Positions 16,005 through 24,111 of a stretch of 64,000 nucleotides of DNA are shown piece by piece. Position 1 is the stretch's first letter. The number at the start of each line of letters is the position of its first letter. This DNA comes from Streptomyces sp. XY006 (lineage in GTDB: Bacteria; Actinomycetota; Actinomycetes; Streptomycetales; Streptomycetaceae): NCBI RefSeq assembly GCF_002237655.1, contig NZ_NOKT01000012.1, forward strand, positions 165,512 to 229,511, in the 5' to 3' direction. Below the pieces are notes generated by a model. That model made no database searches, was not told the DNA's origin, and saw only the letters and a program-made list of their open reading frames with translations. A program made the translations under genes and the position numbers.

Positions 16005-17567
16005 ATGTCCCACCGTCCGTTCCCCGGGCGCCGTAGCGTCCTGCGCGGTTCCCTGGCCGCGTCGGCGGCCCTGTCCCTGCCCACCGCGCTCGGCGCGGCG
16101 CCCGCCTTCGCGCGCTCGGGCCGTCCCGGCGCGGCGTGGGGCGTCCAGACGGGAGACGTGACCCGCGACTCCGGGCTGGTGTGGGTGCGCTCCGACCGGC
16201 CGGCCCGGATGATCGTCGAGACGTCGGCCACCGAGTCGTTCCGCAACCCGCGCAGATGGCACGGCCCGCTGCTGGGTTCCGGCACGGACTTCACCGGCAC
16301 GACCCGGCTGCGCGGACTGCCGCCCGGCGAGCAGATCCACTACCGCGTGCTGCTCGCCGACCCGGACGACCCGCGCCGCACGGGCGAGCCGGTCACCGGC
16401 ACCTTCCGCACGGCCTCCGTGAAGCGCCGCGACGGCGTGCGCTTCGTCTGGTCCGGCGATCTGGCCGGCCAGGGCTGGGGCATCAACCCGGAGTTCGGCG
16501 GCTACACCATCTACAACGCGATGGCCGCCCTGGACCCCGACTTCTTCCTGTGCAGCGGCGACAACATCTACGCCGACGGCCCGATCGGCGCGAGCGTGGC
16601 CCTGCCCGACGGCCGCACCTGGCGGAACATCACCACCGAGGAGAAGTCCAAGGTCGCCGAGACGCTCGCGGAGTTCCGCGGCAACTTCCGCTACAACCTG
16701 CTGGACGAGAACCTGCGCGCCTTCAACGCCCGGGTGCCGTCCATCATCCAGTGGGACGACCACGAGGTCACCAACAACTGGTACCCGGGCGAGATCCTCA
16801 CCGACGCCCGTTACACCGAGAAGCGCGTCGACGTCCTGGCCGCCCGGGCCCGTCAGGCGTTCTCGGAGTACTTCCCGATCTCCACGCTGCGCCGCCCCGA
16901 CGGCCGGGTCTACCGGGTGCAGCACCACGGCCCGCTGCTGGACGTCTTCGTCCTGGACATGCGCACCCACCGCAACGCCAACTCCCCCGGCACCCAGCCG
17001 GTCGACGCGCAGGGCATCCTGGGGCGCGAGCAACTGGACTGGCTCAAGCGCGAGCTGTCCCGCTCGCGGGCGGTGTGGAAGGTGATCGCCTCCGACATGC
17101 CGCTCGGCCTGATCGTGCCGGACGGCACGGACATCGAGGCCGTGGCGCAGGGCGACCCCGGCAAGCCGCTCGGCCGTGAACTGCAGATCGCCGAGGTGCT
17201 GCGGCACATCAAGCACCGGCGGATCACCGGCACGGTGTGGCTGACCGCCGACGTGCACCACACCTCGGCGCAGCACTACCAGCCGTCGAAGGCCGCCTTC
17301 ACCGACTTCGAACCGTTCTGGGAGTTCGTCTCGGGCCCGCTCAACGCCGGTGCCTTCCCGGCCAGCGCGCTGGACGCCACCTTCGGCCCCGAGCGCGTGT
17401 TCGTGAAGGCCCCGGCCACCGCCAACGTCTCGCCCGCGGGCGGCTACCAGTTCTTCGGCGAGGTCGACATCGACGGCGGCAGCGGCGAGCTGACGGTGCG
17501 TCTGCGCGAGCAGGACGGCACCGTGTTGTACACCAAGGTCCTCCAGCCCGGCCGGGTCGGCCAGTAG
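16005..17567 (+). CDS. phoD: Alkaline phosphatase D, Tat-exported
   Basis: A 520-residue extracellular phosphodiesterase/phosphatase that releases phosphate from organic esters. The signal peptide is twin-arginine (GRRSVLRGSL, RR at residues 9-10), with likely cleavage after AFA36. An Fn3-like PhoD N-terminal domain follows. The metallophosphatase core has VWSGDL, FLCSGDNIYADG, IQWDDHEVTNNW and WLTADVHH, which carry the metal-binding Asp, Asn and His residues. The PHO box upstream fits induction by phosphate starvation. Tat export of the folded protein is usual for the family. Confidence 0.93.
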   Translation: MSHRPFPGRRSVLRGSLAASAALSLPTALGAAPAFARSGRPGAAWGVQTGDVTRDSGLVWVRSDRPARMIVETSATESFRNPRRWHGPLLGSGTDFTGTTRLRGLPPGEQIHYRVLLADPDDPRRTGEPVTGTFRTASVKRRDGVRFVWSGDLAGQGWGINPEFGGYTIYNAMAALDPDFFLCSGDNIYADGPIGASVALPDGRTWRNITTEEKSKVAETLAEFRGNFRYNLLDENLRAFNARVPSIIQWDDHEVTNNWYPGEILTDARYTEKRVDVLAARARQAFSEYFPISTLRRPDGRVYRVQHHGPLLDVFVLDMRTHRNANSPGTQPVDAQGILGREQLDWLKRELSRSRAVWKVIASDMPLGLIVPDGTDIEAVAQGDPGKPLGRELQIAEVLRHIKHRRITGTVWLTADVHHTSAQHYQPSKAAFTDFEPFWEFVSGPLNAGAFPASALDATFGPERVFVKAPATANVSPAGGYQFFGEVDIDGGSGELTVRLREQDGTVLYTKVLQPGRVGQ

Positions 17568-17676
17568 GCACACAGCGCAACGTTTGAAGCGTCGACAATG
17601 GGGGGAAACTGCCCCCTTTACCCCCTGGTCACAATGCGTTCTCGATCACGCAACACCGTTCCGTCACAGTGGGTGC

Positions 17677-18936
17677 ATGACGCGAGAAGTGACCCAAGTG
17701 CCGCACCGGAACGACGACTGCCGCCCCACCACCCCGTGGCAGCGGTTCGCGGAGGCGTTCCGGGCGCGGCGATCACGACGCCACGAACACGCGCCGCCGA
17801 CGAGTGATACCGAGTCCCCGGCACCGGAGCCGGTGCCGGGGGCGAACACGCTGTGGCGGATGCGGACCACGGTGAAGGACGAACCGGGATCGCTGGCCGC
17901 CCTGTGCGCGGCCCTGGCCGGACACCGGGTCGACATCCTCAGTCTCCAGACGCATCCGCTGGCCGCGGGCACGGTGGACGAGTTCCTGCTGCGGGCCCCG
18001 GGCGAACTGCCGGCCTCCGCGATCATCACGGCGGTCTCGTCGGCCGGCGGCAGCGACACCTGGATCGAGCGGGCCGACGCGCACGACCTGGTGGACGCGC
18101 CGACCCGGGTCCTCTCCCTCGCCGCCCGCACCGCCCTGGACGCGGCCGAACTGCCGCTGGCGCTGCGCCAGTTGCTGGGCCGCTGCACCATCCGCTCGCG
18201 GCCCGCGCCGGCCGGCGGCGTGCGCGGGCCGGGAGGGCTTCCCGTGGAGGGCGCCCTCGACGACACGGTGATGCGGCTGCGCGCCCCGGAGGGCGGAGTG
18301 ATCACCGTCGAGCGGCCCTATCTGCCGTTCACGCCGACCGAGTTCGCCCGGGCCCGGGCCCTGGTCGAGCTGGACGCCCGGCTCGGCCCGCGCGTCCCGC
18401 GCGGCCGGGACGTGCTGACCCTCGCCGAGGGCAGCGACATCACCGTACGGCGGGCCGACCCGCGTGATCTCGAAGCGGCCAGGGCCATGCACGACCGGTG
18501 CTCGGCGCACACGCTGCGGCTGCGCTACCACGGCCCGGTCGGTGACGCGGACCGGTACCTCAACCACCTGCTGAGCCCGCGGTTCGGCCGCACCCTGGCC
18601 GTGCAGACGGCCTCCGGGCGGATCGTCGGGCTCGGTCACCTCCTGTGGGACGGGGACGAGACGGAGGTCGCGCTGCTCGTCGAGGACGCGTGGCAGCGGC
18701 GGGGTGTGGGCGCGGAGCTGCTGGGACGGCTGGTCGCGCTGGCCCGCGAAGCCGGGTGCGCGAGTGTGTACGCCGTGACGCAGGCGTCCAACACGGGGAT
18801 GGTCGCCGCGATGCGGGGGCTCGGGTTGCCGCTCGACTACCAGGTCGAGGAGGGGACGCTGGTCATCACGGCGCGGCTGGACGAAGCCGTGGTGACGACC
18901 GGTGCGGAGGAGCTGGGGAGCGCCTCCGCATCGTAG
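17677..18936 (+). CDS. ACT domain-GNAT acetyltransferase fusion
   Basis: A 419-residue two-part protein. An ACT domain (about 65-140; TVKDEPGSLAALCAALAGHRVDILSL) would bind a small ligand, usually an amino acid. A C-terminal GNAT domain (about 255-400) has the acetyl-CoA loop WQRRGVGAELLGRL and ALLVEDAWQ. The fusion suggests acetylation gated by an amino-acid signal, perhaps acting on protein lysines. That is inference. The first 60 residues are charged and probably disordered. ATG 17677 is chosen over longer frames because TREVTQVPHRND begins a family-like N-terminus. Confidence 0.82.
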   Translation: MTREVTQVPHRNDDCRPTTPWQRFAEAFRARRSRRHEHAPPTSDTESPAPEPVPGANTLWRMRTTVKDEPGSLAALCAALAGHRVDILSLQTHPLAAGTVDEFLLRAPGELPASAIITAVSSAGGSDTWIERADAHDLVDAPTRVLSLAARTALDAAELPLALRQLLGRCTIRSRPAPAGGVRGPGGLPVEGALDDTVMRLRAPEGGVITVERPYLPFTPTEFARARALVELDARLGPRVPRGRDVLTLAEGSDITVRRADPRDLEAARAMHDRCSAHTLRLRYHGPVGDADRYLNHLLSPRFGRTLAVQTASGRIVGLGHLLWDGDETEVALLVEDAWQRRGVGAELLGRLVALAREAGCASVYAVTQASNTGMVAAMRGLGLPLDYQVEEGTLVITARLDEAVVTTGAEELGSASAS

Positions 18937-18945
18937 GGGCGTGCC

Positions 18946-20163
18946 TCAGTGGGCGGGCGCGGGTGCGCGGTGGCCGGTCGCGCCGTTCCCCGCGCCCGTT
19001 TCGCAGCGCTTCAGGGCCTGGTCGAGATCCGACCAGAGGTCGTCCACGTCCTCCAGGCCCACGGACATGCGCAGCAGACGGTCGCCGACACCGGCTCCCC
19101 TGCGGTCCTCCGCGTCCACGATGCGGTGGCTGATGGACGCCGGGTGCTGGATGAGGGTGTCGACACTGCCGAGGCTCACCGCCGGGGTGATCAGGCGGAC
19201 CCCGGCGATGACCTCGTGCGGGTCGCCGTGGACCTCGAAGGCGACCATGGCGCCGCCGATGCGGGGGTAGTGCACGCGGGCCACGCGCGGGTCGGCGGTG
19301 AGACGGCGGGCGAGTTCGGCCGCCGTGGCGGAGGCGGCCCGCACCCGGACGGGCAGGGTGGACAGGCCCCGCAGCAGCAGATAGCCGGCCAGCGGGTGCA
19401 GCACCCCGCCCGTCGCGAACCGCACCTGCCGCAGCCGGCCCGCGAACTCCTCGTCACACGCGACCACGCCGGCCAGCACGTCCCCGTGCCCGCCGAGGTA
19501 CTTGGTGGCGCTGTGCAGCACAAGACGCGCCCCCTGCTCCGCCGGGCGCTGGAGCACCGGCGTGGCGAAGGTGTTGTCCACCAGCAGCGGCACCGAGCCG
19601 CAGGCGTGCGCCACGGCCCGCAGGTCGACCTCGGCCAGGGTCGGGTTGGCCGGGGACTCGACCAGGACCAGACCGGTGTCCGGGCGCAGCGCGTCGGCGA
19701 CACCGGCCGGGTCGGTCCAGGTGACCTCGGAGCCCAGCAGCCCCGCGGTCAGCAGATGGTCGCTGCAGCCGTACAGGGGTCGTACGGCGACGACGTGGCG
19801 CAGGCCCATCGAGCCGCGCACGAGGAGGACGGCGCTCAGCGCGGCCATGCCGCTGGCGAAGGCGACCGCCGCCTCGGTGCCCTCCAGGCGGGCCAGCGCG
19901 GTCTCGAAGCGGGCGACGGTCGGGTTGCCCAGCCGTCCGTACACCGGCGGGCCGTCCGGCTCGGCACCGGTGGCGGCGAAGGCGTCGATGCGGGCGGCCT
20001 CGCCGCGGCTGTCGTACGAGGGGTAGGTGGTGGACAGGTCGATCGGCGGGGCGTGCAGGCCCTGCCGGGCCAGGTCGTCCCGCCCGGCGTGCACGGCCTC
20101 GGTGGCGAGTGCTCGGGGTGCGGTGCGTACGTCGTCGTGCGCGTCCATGCTCGCTGTGTCCAT
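18946..20163 (-). CDS. Cys/Met metabolism PLP-dependent enzyme (cystathionine gamma-synthase/methionine gamma-lyase family)
   Basis: A 405-residue trans-sulfuration-family enzyme. The PLP-binding Lys is in LHSATKYLGGHGDVLAG. Other family motifs are VYGRLGNPT (phosphate-binding Tyr/Arg), FASGMAAL and VLVESPANPTL. Cystathionine gamma-synthase, gamma-lyase and methionine gamma-lyase cannot be separated by eye. Divergence from an AsnC regulator with a 59-base gap suggests control by an amino acid. The start may be ATG 20163 or ATG 20148; neither has a ribosome site. The last 16 or so residues (GAGNGATGHRAPAPAH) are encoded by a dispersed repeat and look like an add-on tail. Confidence 0.88.
   Translation of the reverse strand: MDTASMDAHDDVRTAPRALATEAVHAGRDDLARQGLHAPPIDLSTTYPSYDSRGEAARIDAFAATGAEPDGPPVYGRLGNPTVARFETALARLEGTEAAVAFASGMAALSAVLLVRGSMGLRHVVAVRPLYGCSDHLLTAGLLGSEVTWTDPAGVADALRPDTGLVLVESPANPTLAEVDLRAVAHACGSVPLLVDNTFATPVLQRPAEQGARLVLHSATKYLGGHGDVLAGVVACDEEFAGRLRQVRFATGGVLHPLAGYLLLRGLSTLPVRVRAASATAAELARRLTADPRVARVHYPRIGGAMVAFEVHGDPHEVIAGVRLITPAVSLGSVDTLIQHPASISHRIVDAEDRRGAGVGDRLLRMSVGLEDVDDLWSDLDQALKRCETGAGNGATGHRAPAPAH
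18969..18997 (+). repeat. Dispersed GTTCCCCGCGCCC element, coding copy
   Basis: GGTGGCCGGTCGCGCCGTTC followed by CCCGCGCCCG matches elements at 22490-22519 and, inverted, 52061-52087. Such sequences are common between Streptomyces genes. This copy lies inside the 3' end of the PLP enzyme gene and encodes part of its C-terminal tail. Confidence 0.6.
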
Positions 20164-20222
20164 GACGGCAGGGTGAACACCGGACGGGTTCTCCGGGCCG
20201 GACCCCGTGCTACGTTCGGCCG

Positions 20223-20714
20223 ATGGCCGAATCTGTCGTACTGGACCCGGTGGACCTCCATCTGCTGCGGCTGCTGCAGAACGACGCCCGGGCGACGTAC
20301 CGGGACCTCGCCGCGCAGGTCGGGGTGGCGCCGTCGACGTGCCTGGACCGGGTGGCCCGGCTGCGCCGCTCGGGGGTGATCCTGGGGCACCGGCTGGAGC
20401 TGGATCCGGCCAAGCTGGGGCGTGGCCTGGAGGCCCTGCTGTCGGTGCAGGTCAGACCGCACCGGCGGGAGCTGGTCGGGCCGTTCGTGGAGCGGATCCG
20501 GTTGCTGCCGGAGTCGCGGACCGTCTTCCATCTGACCGGCCCGGACGACTACCTGGTCCATGTCGCGGTCGCCGACATGGCCGATCTGCAGCGGCTCGTG
20601 CTGGACGAGTTCACGGCGCGGCGGGAGGTGGCGCGGGTGGAGACCCGGCTGATCTTCCAGCAGTGGGAGTGCGGGCCGCTGCTGCCGCCTTCGCCCACGG
20701 CTCAATCCGCGTGA
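20223..20714 (+). CDS. Lrp/AsnC-family transcriptional regulator
   Basis: A 163-residue feast/famine regulator. The AsnC helix-turn-helix (about 8-60; DLHLLRLLQNDARATYRDLAAQVGVAPSTCLDRVARLRRSG) is followed by the RAM ligand domain (HLTGPDDYLVHVAVADMADL). It probably controls the divergent PLP enzyme gene in response to an amino acid. ATG 20223 lies 6 bases after TACGTT (20211-20216) with no Shine-Dalgarno, suggesting a leaderless message. A partial GAAC-N9-GTTC dyad sits in the shared gap. Confidence 0.93.
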   Translation: MAESVVLDPVDLHLLRLLQNDARATYRDLAAQVGVAPSTCLDRVARLRRSGVILGHRLELDPAKLGRGLEALLSVQVRPHRRELVGPFVERIRLLPESRTVFHLTGPDDYLVHVAVADMADLQRLVLDEFTARREVARVETRLIFQQWECGPLLPPSPTAQSA

Positions 20715-20745
20715 CGTGCGCGGTGCGCCGTACGAGGATGGCCGC

Positions 20746-22437
20746 ATGTCTGAGATCAAGAGCCCGCTGCCCCGTCAGGTCGCCGACGCGTATGTCGACG
20801 AGCTGATCGCCCTCGACCCCATCACCGGCACGTTCCTCGGCGCGCCGGAGAGTTCCAGCAGGCTGCCCGACACCTCCCCCGCGGGCCAGGAGGCGCTCGC
20901 GGAGCTGGCCCGCCGGACGCTGGCCCGGCTGGACGAGGCCGAGCGGCTGCCCGGCGCCGACAGCGACATCGAGCGCCGCTGCGCCCGGCTGCTGCGTGAG
21001 CGGCTCACCGCCGAACTGGCCGTGCACGAGGCCGACGAGAGCCTGCGCTCGGTCAGCAACCTCAGCTCCATCGCCCACGCGGTGCGCCAGGTGTTCACCG
21101 TGACGCCGGCGCAGACGGAGCAGGACTGGACGGCGATCGCCGAGCGGCTGCGCGGGGTCCCGGCCGCCCTGGAGGGCTACCGGGAGTCCCTGGCGCTCGG
21201 TCTGGAGCGCAAGCTGTACGCGGGGCCCCGTGCCACGGCCACGTTCGTGGAGCAGCTCGGCGAGTGGGCGGACGCGGACGGGCAGGGCCACGGCTGGTTC
21301 GAGCAGTACGCGGCGGCCGGACCCGAGTCGCTGCGGACGGAGCTGGACTCGGCGGCCCGCGCGGCCACCGGGGCCGTGGTGGAGCTGCGGGACTGGATGC
21401 GGGACGTGTACGCGCCGGCGATCGAGGGCGCGCCGGACGTGGTCGGCCGGGAGCGGTACGCGCGCTGGGTGCGGTACTTCAACGGCACGGACCTCGACCT
21501 GGACGAGGCGTACGCCTACGGCTGGTCCGAGTACCACCGCCTTCTCGGCGAGATGAAGGCCGAGGCGGAGAAGATCCTGCCGGGCGCGGCCACGCCGTGG
21601 GTGGCCCTGGCCCACCTCGACGAGCACGGGACGCACATCGAGGGCGTCGACGAGGTGCGCGACTGGCTGCAGGGCCTGATGGACGAGGCGATGGACGCGC
21701 TGGACGGCACGCACTTCGACCTGGCCGAGCGGGTGCGCCGGGTGGAGTCGCGCATCGCGCCTCCGGGGAGCGCCGCGGCCCCCTACTACACGCCGCCGTC
21801 GGACGACTTCTCCCGGCCGGGCTGCACCTGGCTGCCGACCATGGGCAAGGACCGCTTCCCGGTCTACGACCTGGTGTCGACCTGGTACCACGAGGGCGTG
21901 CCCGGCCATCACCTGCAGCTGGCGCAGTGGAAGCACGTGGCGCAGGACCTGTCCCGCTACCAGGCGAGCGTCGGCATGGTGAGCGCCAACGCCGAGGGCT
22001 GGGCCCTGTACGCGGAGCGGCTCATGGACGAGCTGGGCTTCCTGACCGACGCCGAGCGCCGGCTGGGCTATCTGGACGCCCAGATGATGCGGGCCGTACG
22101 CGTGATCATCGACATCGGCATGCACCTGGAGCTGACGATCCCGGACGACTCGCCCTTCCACCCCGGGGAGCCCTGGACGCCCGAGCTGGCGCAGGAGTTC
22201 TTCGGCGCGCACAGCAGCCGGCCGGCGGACTTCGTCGAGAGCGAGCTGACGCGCTACCTGTCGATGCCGGGCCAGGCCATCGGCTACAAGCTCGGCGAGC
22301 GGGCCTGGCTGCTGGGCCGCGAGAAGGCCCGCGAGCGCCACGGCGACGCCTTCGACCCGAAGGCGTGGCACATGGCGGCGCTGTCCCAGGGCTCACTGGG
22401 GCTGGACGACCTGGTGGACGAGCTGTCGCAGCTGTAG
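20746..22437 (+). CDS. DUF885 family protein (putative metal-dependent peptidase)
   Basis: A 563-residue cytoplasmic protein of the DUF885 family, related to zinc peptidases. The likely zinc site is TWYHEGVPGHHLQLAQ, an HExxxxHH-type motif. Downstream conserved segments are ANAEGWALYAERLMDE and YLSMPGQAIGYKLGE. The length is normal for the family and no signal peptide is seen. ATG 20746 (MSEIKSPLPRQVADAYVDEL) fits the family start. The gene follows the AsnC gene by 31 bases and may be read with it. Confidence 0.88.
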   Translation: MSEIKSPLPRQVADAYVDELIALDPITGTFLGAPESSSRLPDTSPAGQEALAELARRTLARLDEAERLPGADSDIERRCARLLRERLTAELAVHEADESLRSVSNLSSIAHAVRQVFTVTPAQTEQDWTAIAERLRGVPAALEGYRESLALGLERKLYAGPRATATFVEQLGEWADADGQGHGWFEQYAAAGPESLRTELDSAARAATGAVVELRDWMRDVYAPAIEGAPDVVGRERYARWVRYFNGTDLDLDEAYAYGWSEYHRLLGEMKAEAEKILPGAATPWVALAHLDEHGTHIEGVDEVRDWLQGLMDEAMDALDGTHFDLAERVRRVESRIAPPGSAAAPYYTPPSDDFSRPGCTWLPTMGKDRFPVYDLVSTWYHEGVPGHHLQLAQWKHVAQDLSRYQASVGMVSANAEGWALYAERLMDELGFLTDAERRLGYLDAQMMRAVRVIIDIGMHLELTIPDDSPFHPGEPWTPELAQEFFGAHSSRPADFVESELTRYLSMPGQAIGYKLGERAWLLGREKARERHGDAFDPKAWHMAALSQGSLGLDDLVDELSQL

Positions 22438-22489
22438 CGGTCCCGCCGGTGCTCCCGGGGCCGCGTCACCGGGCGGGTGCCGGTCCGTC

Positions 22490-22519
22490 GTGGCCGGCCG
22501 CGCAGTTCCCCCGCGCCCC
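22490..22519 (+). repeat. Dispersed GCGCAGTTCCCC element
   Basis: GTGGCCGGCCGCGCAGTTCC followed by CCCGCGCCCC, in the 94-base convergent gap between the DUF885 and Imm21 genes. It is the intergenic form of the repeat also found at 18969-18997 and, inverted, at 52061-52087. The GC-rich ends could fold and help terminate both transcripts. Confidence 0.6.
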
Positions 22520-22531
22520 GGGGACGCGTCC

Positions 22532-23050
22532 TCAGCGCGGCGCCACGAGGCGCAGCCGGACGAGGTCCAGCCAGGTCTCCGGGCCGGGCTGGACCCGTGC
22601 CGCGCCGACCGCGTAGGTGCCCGGTTCCAGGGCGACCCGGACCTGGTCGGCGCCGGTGAGGCCGGTCCCGGGCCAGGCCGCGTCGAAGAGCCGGACGGGG
22701 CCGGGGACCTGCCAGGTCAGCTCCGGTCCCCACGCAGCCGTGGCGGCGGCCGAGGGGACGCTCGCCAGCACGTCCTCCTCGGAGTCGGCCGCGCACCAGC
22801 GGACGAACAGACCGTGCCCGGGCAGGTACGCCGTCGCGGCCGGTTCGTCGCCCAGGACGAGGGCGGTGCCGTCGCCGACCGGGAGCAGCCCGGCCTGTCC
22901 GTCCACCTCGCAGGCCCGGTCGTAGTCCGACGCCGTCTCCTCGCCGTCGGCGCCCGCCCAGAACGGCAGGACCGTCTCGGGCACCGCTATCAGCGGCCCG
23001 CCGCCCGACTCCACCCACTCCACGACGCCCGGTTCCGCGTATCGCACCAT
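22532..23050 (-). CDS. Imm21-like immunity-family protein
   Basis: A 172-residue acidic protein that I recognise as resembling the Imm21 family, a group named for immunity roles in polymorphic toxin loci. Conserved-looking segments are EWVESGGGPLIAVPE, TASDYDRACEVDG and LVLGDEPAATAYLP. No toxin gene, Rhs repeat or secretion gene lies nearby, so it is an orphan and may have a housekeeping role. ATG 23050 follows TAGGTT by 8 bases with no ribosome site, suggesting a leaderless transcript. The family call is from memory. Confidence 0.65.
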   Translation of the reverse strand: MVRYAEPGVVEWVESGGGPLIAVPETVLPFWAGADGEETASDYDRACEVDGQAGLLPVGDGTALVLGDEPAATAYLPGHGLFVRWCAADSEEDVLASVPSAAATAAWGPELTWQVPGPVRLFDAAWPGTGLTGADQVRVALEPGTYAVGAARVQPGPETWLDLVRLRLVAPR

Positions 23051-23095
23051 GACGCAAGAACCTACAGGGTCAACTCGCGGCAAAAACAAGGGGGT

Positions 23096-23569
23096 TCAGC
23101 AGCCGCAGTCCCCGGCCGCCACGGGCGCCGTCAGCGGGTCCGGCTCGCGGCGCCCGGGTCCCTGCCAGGTCTCGAACGCGAGGCCCTCACGCACCCAGTA
23201 CTCGAACCCGCCGAGCATCTCCTTGACCCGGTAGCCGAGTTCGGCGAGGGCGAGGGCCGCCCGCGCGGCGCCGTTGCAGCCCGGGCCCCAGCAGTACGTC
23301 ACGACCGCGACGGCAGGGTCGAGGAGCCGGCCGGCCTCCTCGGCCACCGAGGCGGTGGGCAGGTGCAGGGCGCCGGGGACGTGGCCCTGGTCCCAGGCCT
23401 CGGTGGAGCGGGAGTCGACGAGGACGAAGCCGGGGTCGTCGCCGGACGCGAGCGCGGCGGCGACGTCGGAGACGTCGGTGTGGAAGGCGAGAGAGGCGCG
23501 GAAGTGGGCGGCGGCCTCGGCCGGGGCGGCGGGGGCGACGCGCAGAACGGGGTTCACGGTGGTGGTCAT
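23096..23569 (-). CDS. Rhodanese-like sulfurtransferase
   Basis: A 157-residue single-domain rhodanese. Features are the entry motif FVLVDSRSTEAWDQGHVPGALHLP, an active-site loop YCWGPGCNGA with a first Cys suited to carry persulfide, and the late motif LGYRVKEMLGGFEYW. The C-terminus ends GDCGC, three residues of which could add redox or metal binding. It is divergent from an AsnC regulator with a 94-base gap, which hints at control by a sulfur amino acid. ATG 23569 is chosen over a TTG two codons upstream. Confidence 0.9.
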   Translation of the reverse strand: MTTTVNPVLRVAPAAPAEAAAHFRASLAFHTDVSDVAAALASGDDPGFVLVDSRSTEAWDQGHVPGALHLPTASVAEEAGRLLDPAVAVVTYCWGPGCNGAARAALALAELGYRVKEMLGGFEYWVREGLAFETWQGPGRREPDPLTAPVAAGDCGC

Positions 23570-23627
23570 GACCAAGAAACTACGGCCGCCGACGCGCTCC
23601 CAGAAGTGATGATCCGCTGCGTTCCGC

Positions 23628-23656
23628 TTGATCCGCCGGGGATTCCCCTGCTATTC
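23628..23656 (+). promoter_or_regulatory. Promoter of the second AsnC gene with palindromic spacer
   Basis: TTGATC (23628-23633), a 17-base spacer and CTATTC (23651-23656) end 7 bases before the ATG, so the transcript would be leaderless. The spacer contains GGGGATTCCCC, an 11-base perfect palindrome, ideally placed for autorepression. Confidence 0.6.
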
Positions 23657-23663
23657 CTCGGTG

Positions 23664-24110
23664 ATGACCGCGTATTCCCCGGACGCCACCGACTGGCGCA
23701 TCCTCGACGTCCTGCAGCGTGAGGGCCGGGCCAGTTTCGCCGAGCTGGCCCGAGCCGTCTCCATGTCCGCGAGCGCGGTCACCGAACGGGTGCGGCGGCT
23801 GGAGGAGGCCGGCGTCATCCAGGGCTACGCGGCGGTGGTCGACCCGGAACGGCTCGGTCTGCCGATCCTGGCGTTCGTGCGCCTGCGCTATCCGACCGGC
23901 AACTACAAGCCCTTCCACGACCTCGTCGCCGCGACGCCGGAGATCCTGGAGGCGCACCACGTCACGGGCGACGACTGTTTCGTCATCAAGGTGACGGCCC
24001 GCTCGATGCGCCACCTGGAGGAGGTGTCCGGGAAGATCGGGGCGCTGGGCTCGGTGACGACGAGCGTGGTGTACTCCTCGCCCCTCCCCCGGCGCCCCCT
24101 GGGCCGCTGA
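23664..24110 (+). CDS. Lrp/AsnC-family transcriptional regulator
   Basis: A 148-residue AsnC-type regulator. The helix-turn-helix (about 8-60; WRILDVLQREGRASFAELARAVSMSASAVTERVRRLEEAG) is followed by a RAM domain with the ligand-site segment VTGDDCFVIKVTARSM. It faces the rhodanese gene and probably regulates it and itself. ATG 23664 is preferred over the adjacent GTG 23661 because it lies 7 bases after a good -10 box. It is convergent with sbcC with a 1-base gap. Confidence 0.92.
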   Translation: MTAYSPDATDWRILDVLQREGRASFAELARAVSMSASAVTERVRRLEEAGVIQGYAAVVDPERLGLPILAFVRLRYPTGNYKPFHDLVAATPEILEAHHVTGDDCFVIKVTARSMRHLEEVSGKIGALGSVTTSVVYSSPLPRRPLGR

Positions 24111-24111
24111 C

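Noticed and set aside
22532..23569. Toxin-antitoxin or polymorphic toxin locus around the Imm21-like gene
   Set aside because: The neighbours are a peptidase-like DUF885 protein and a rhodanese. No toxin domain, secretion tag or small paired gene is present.
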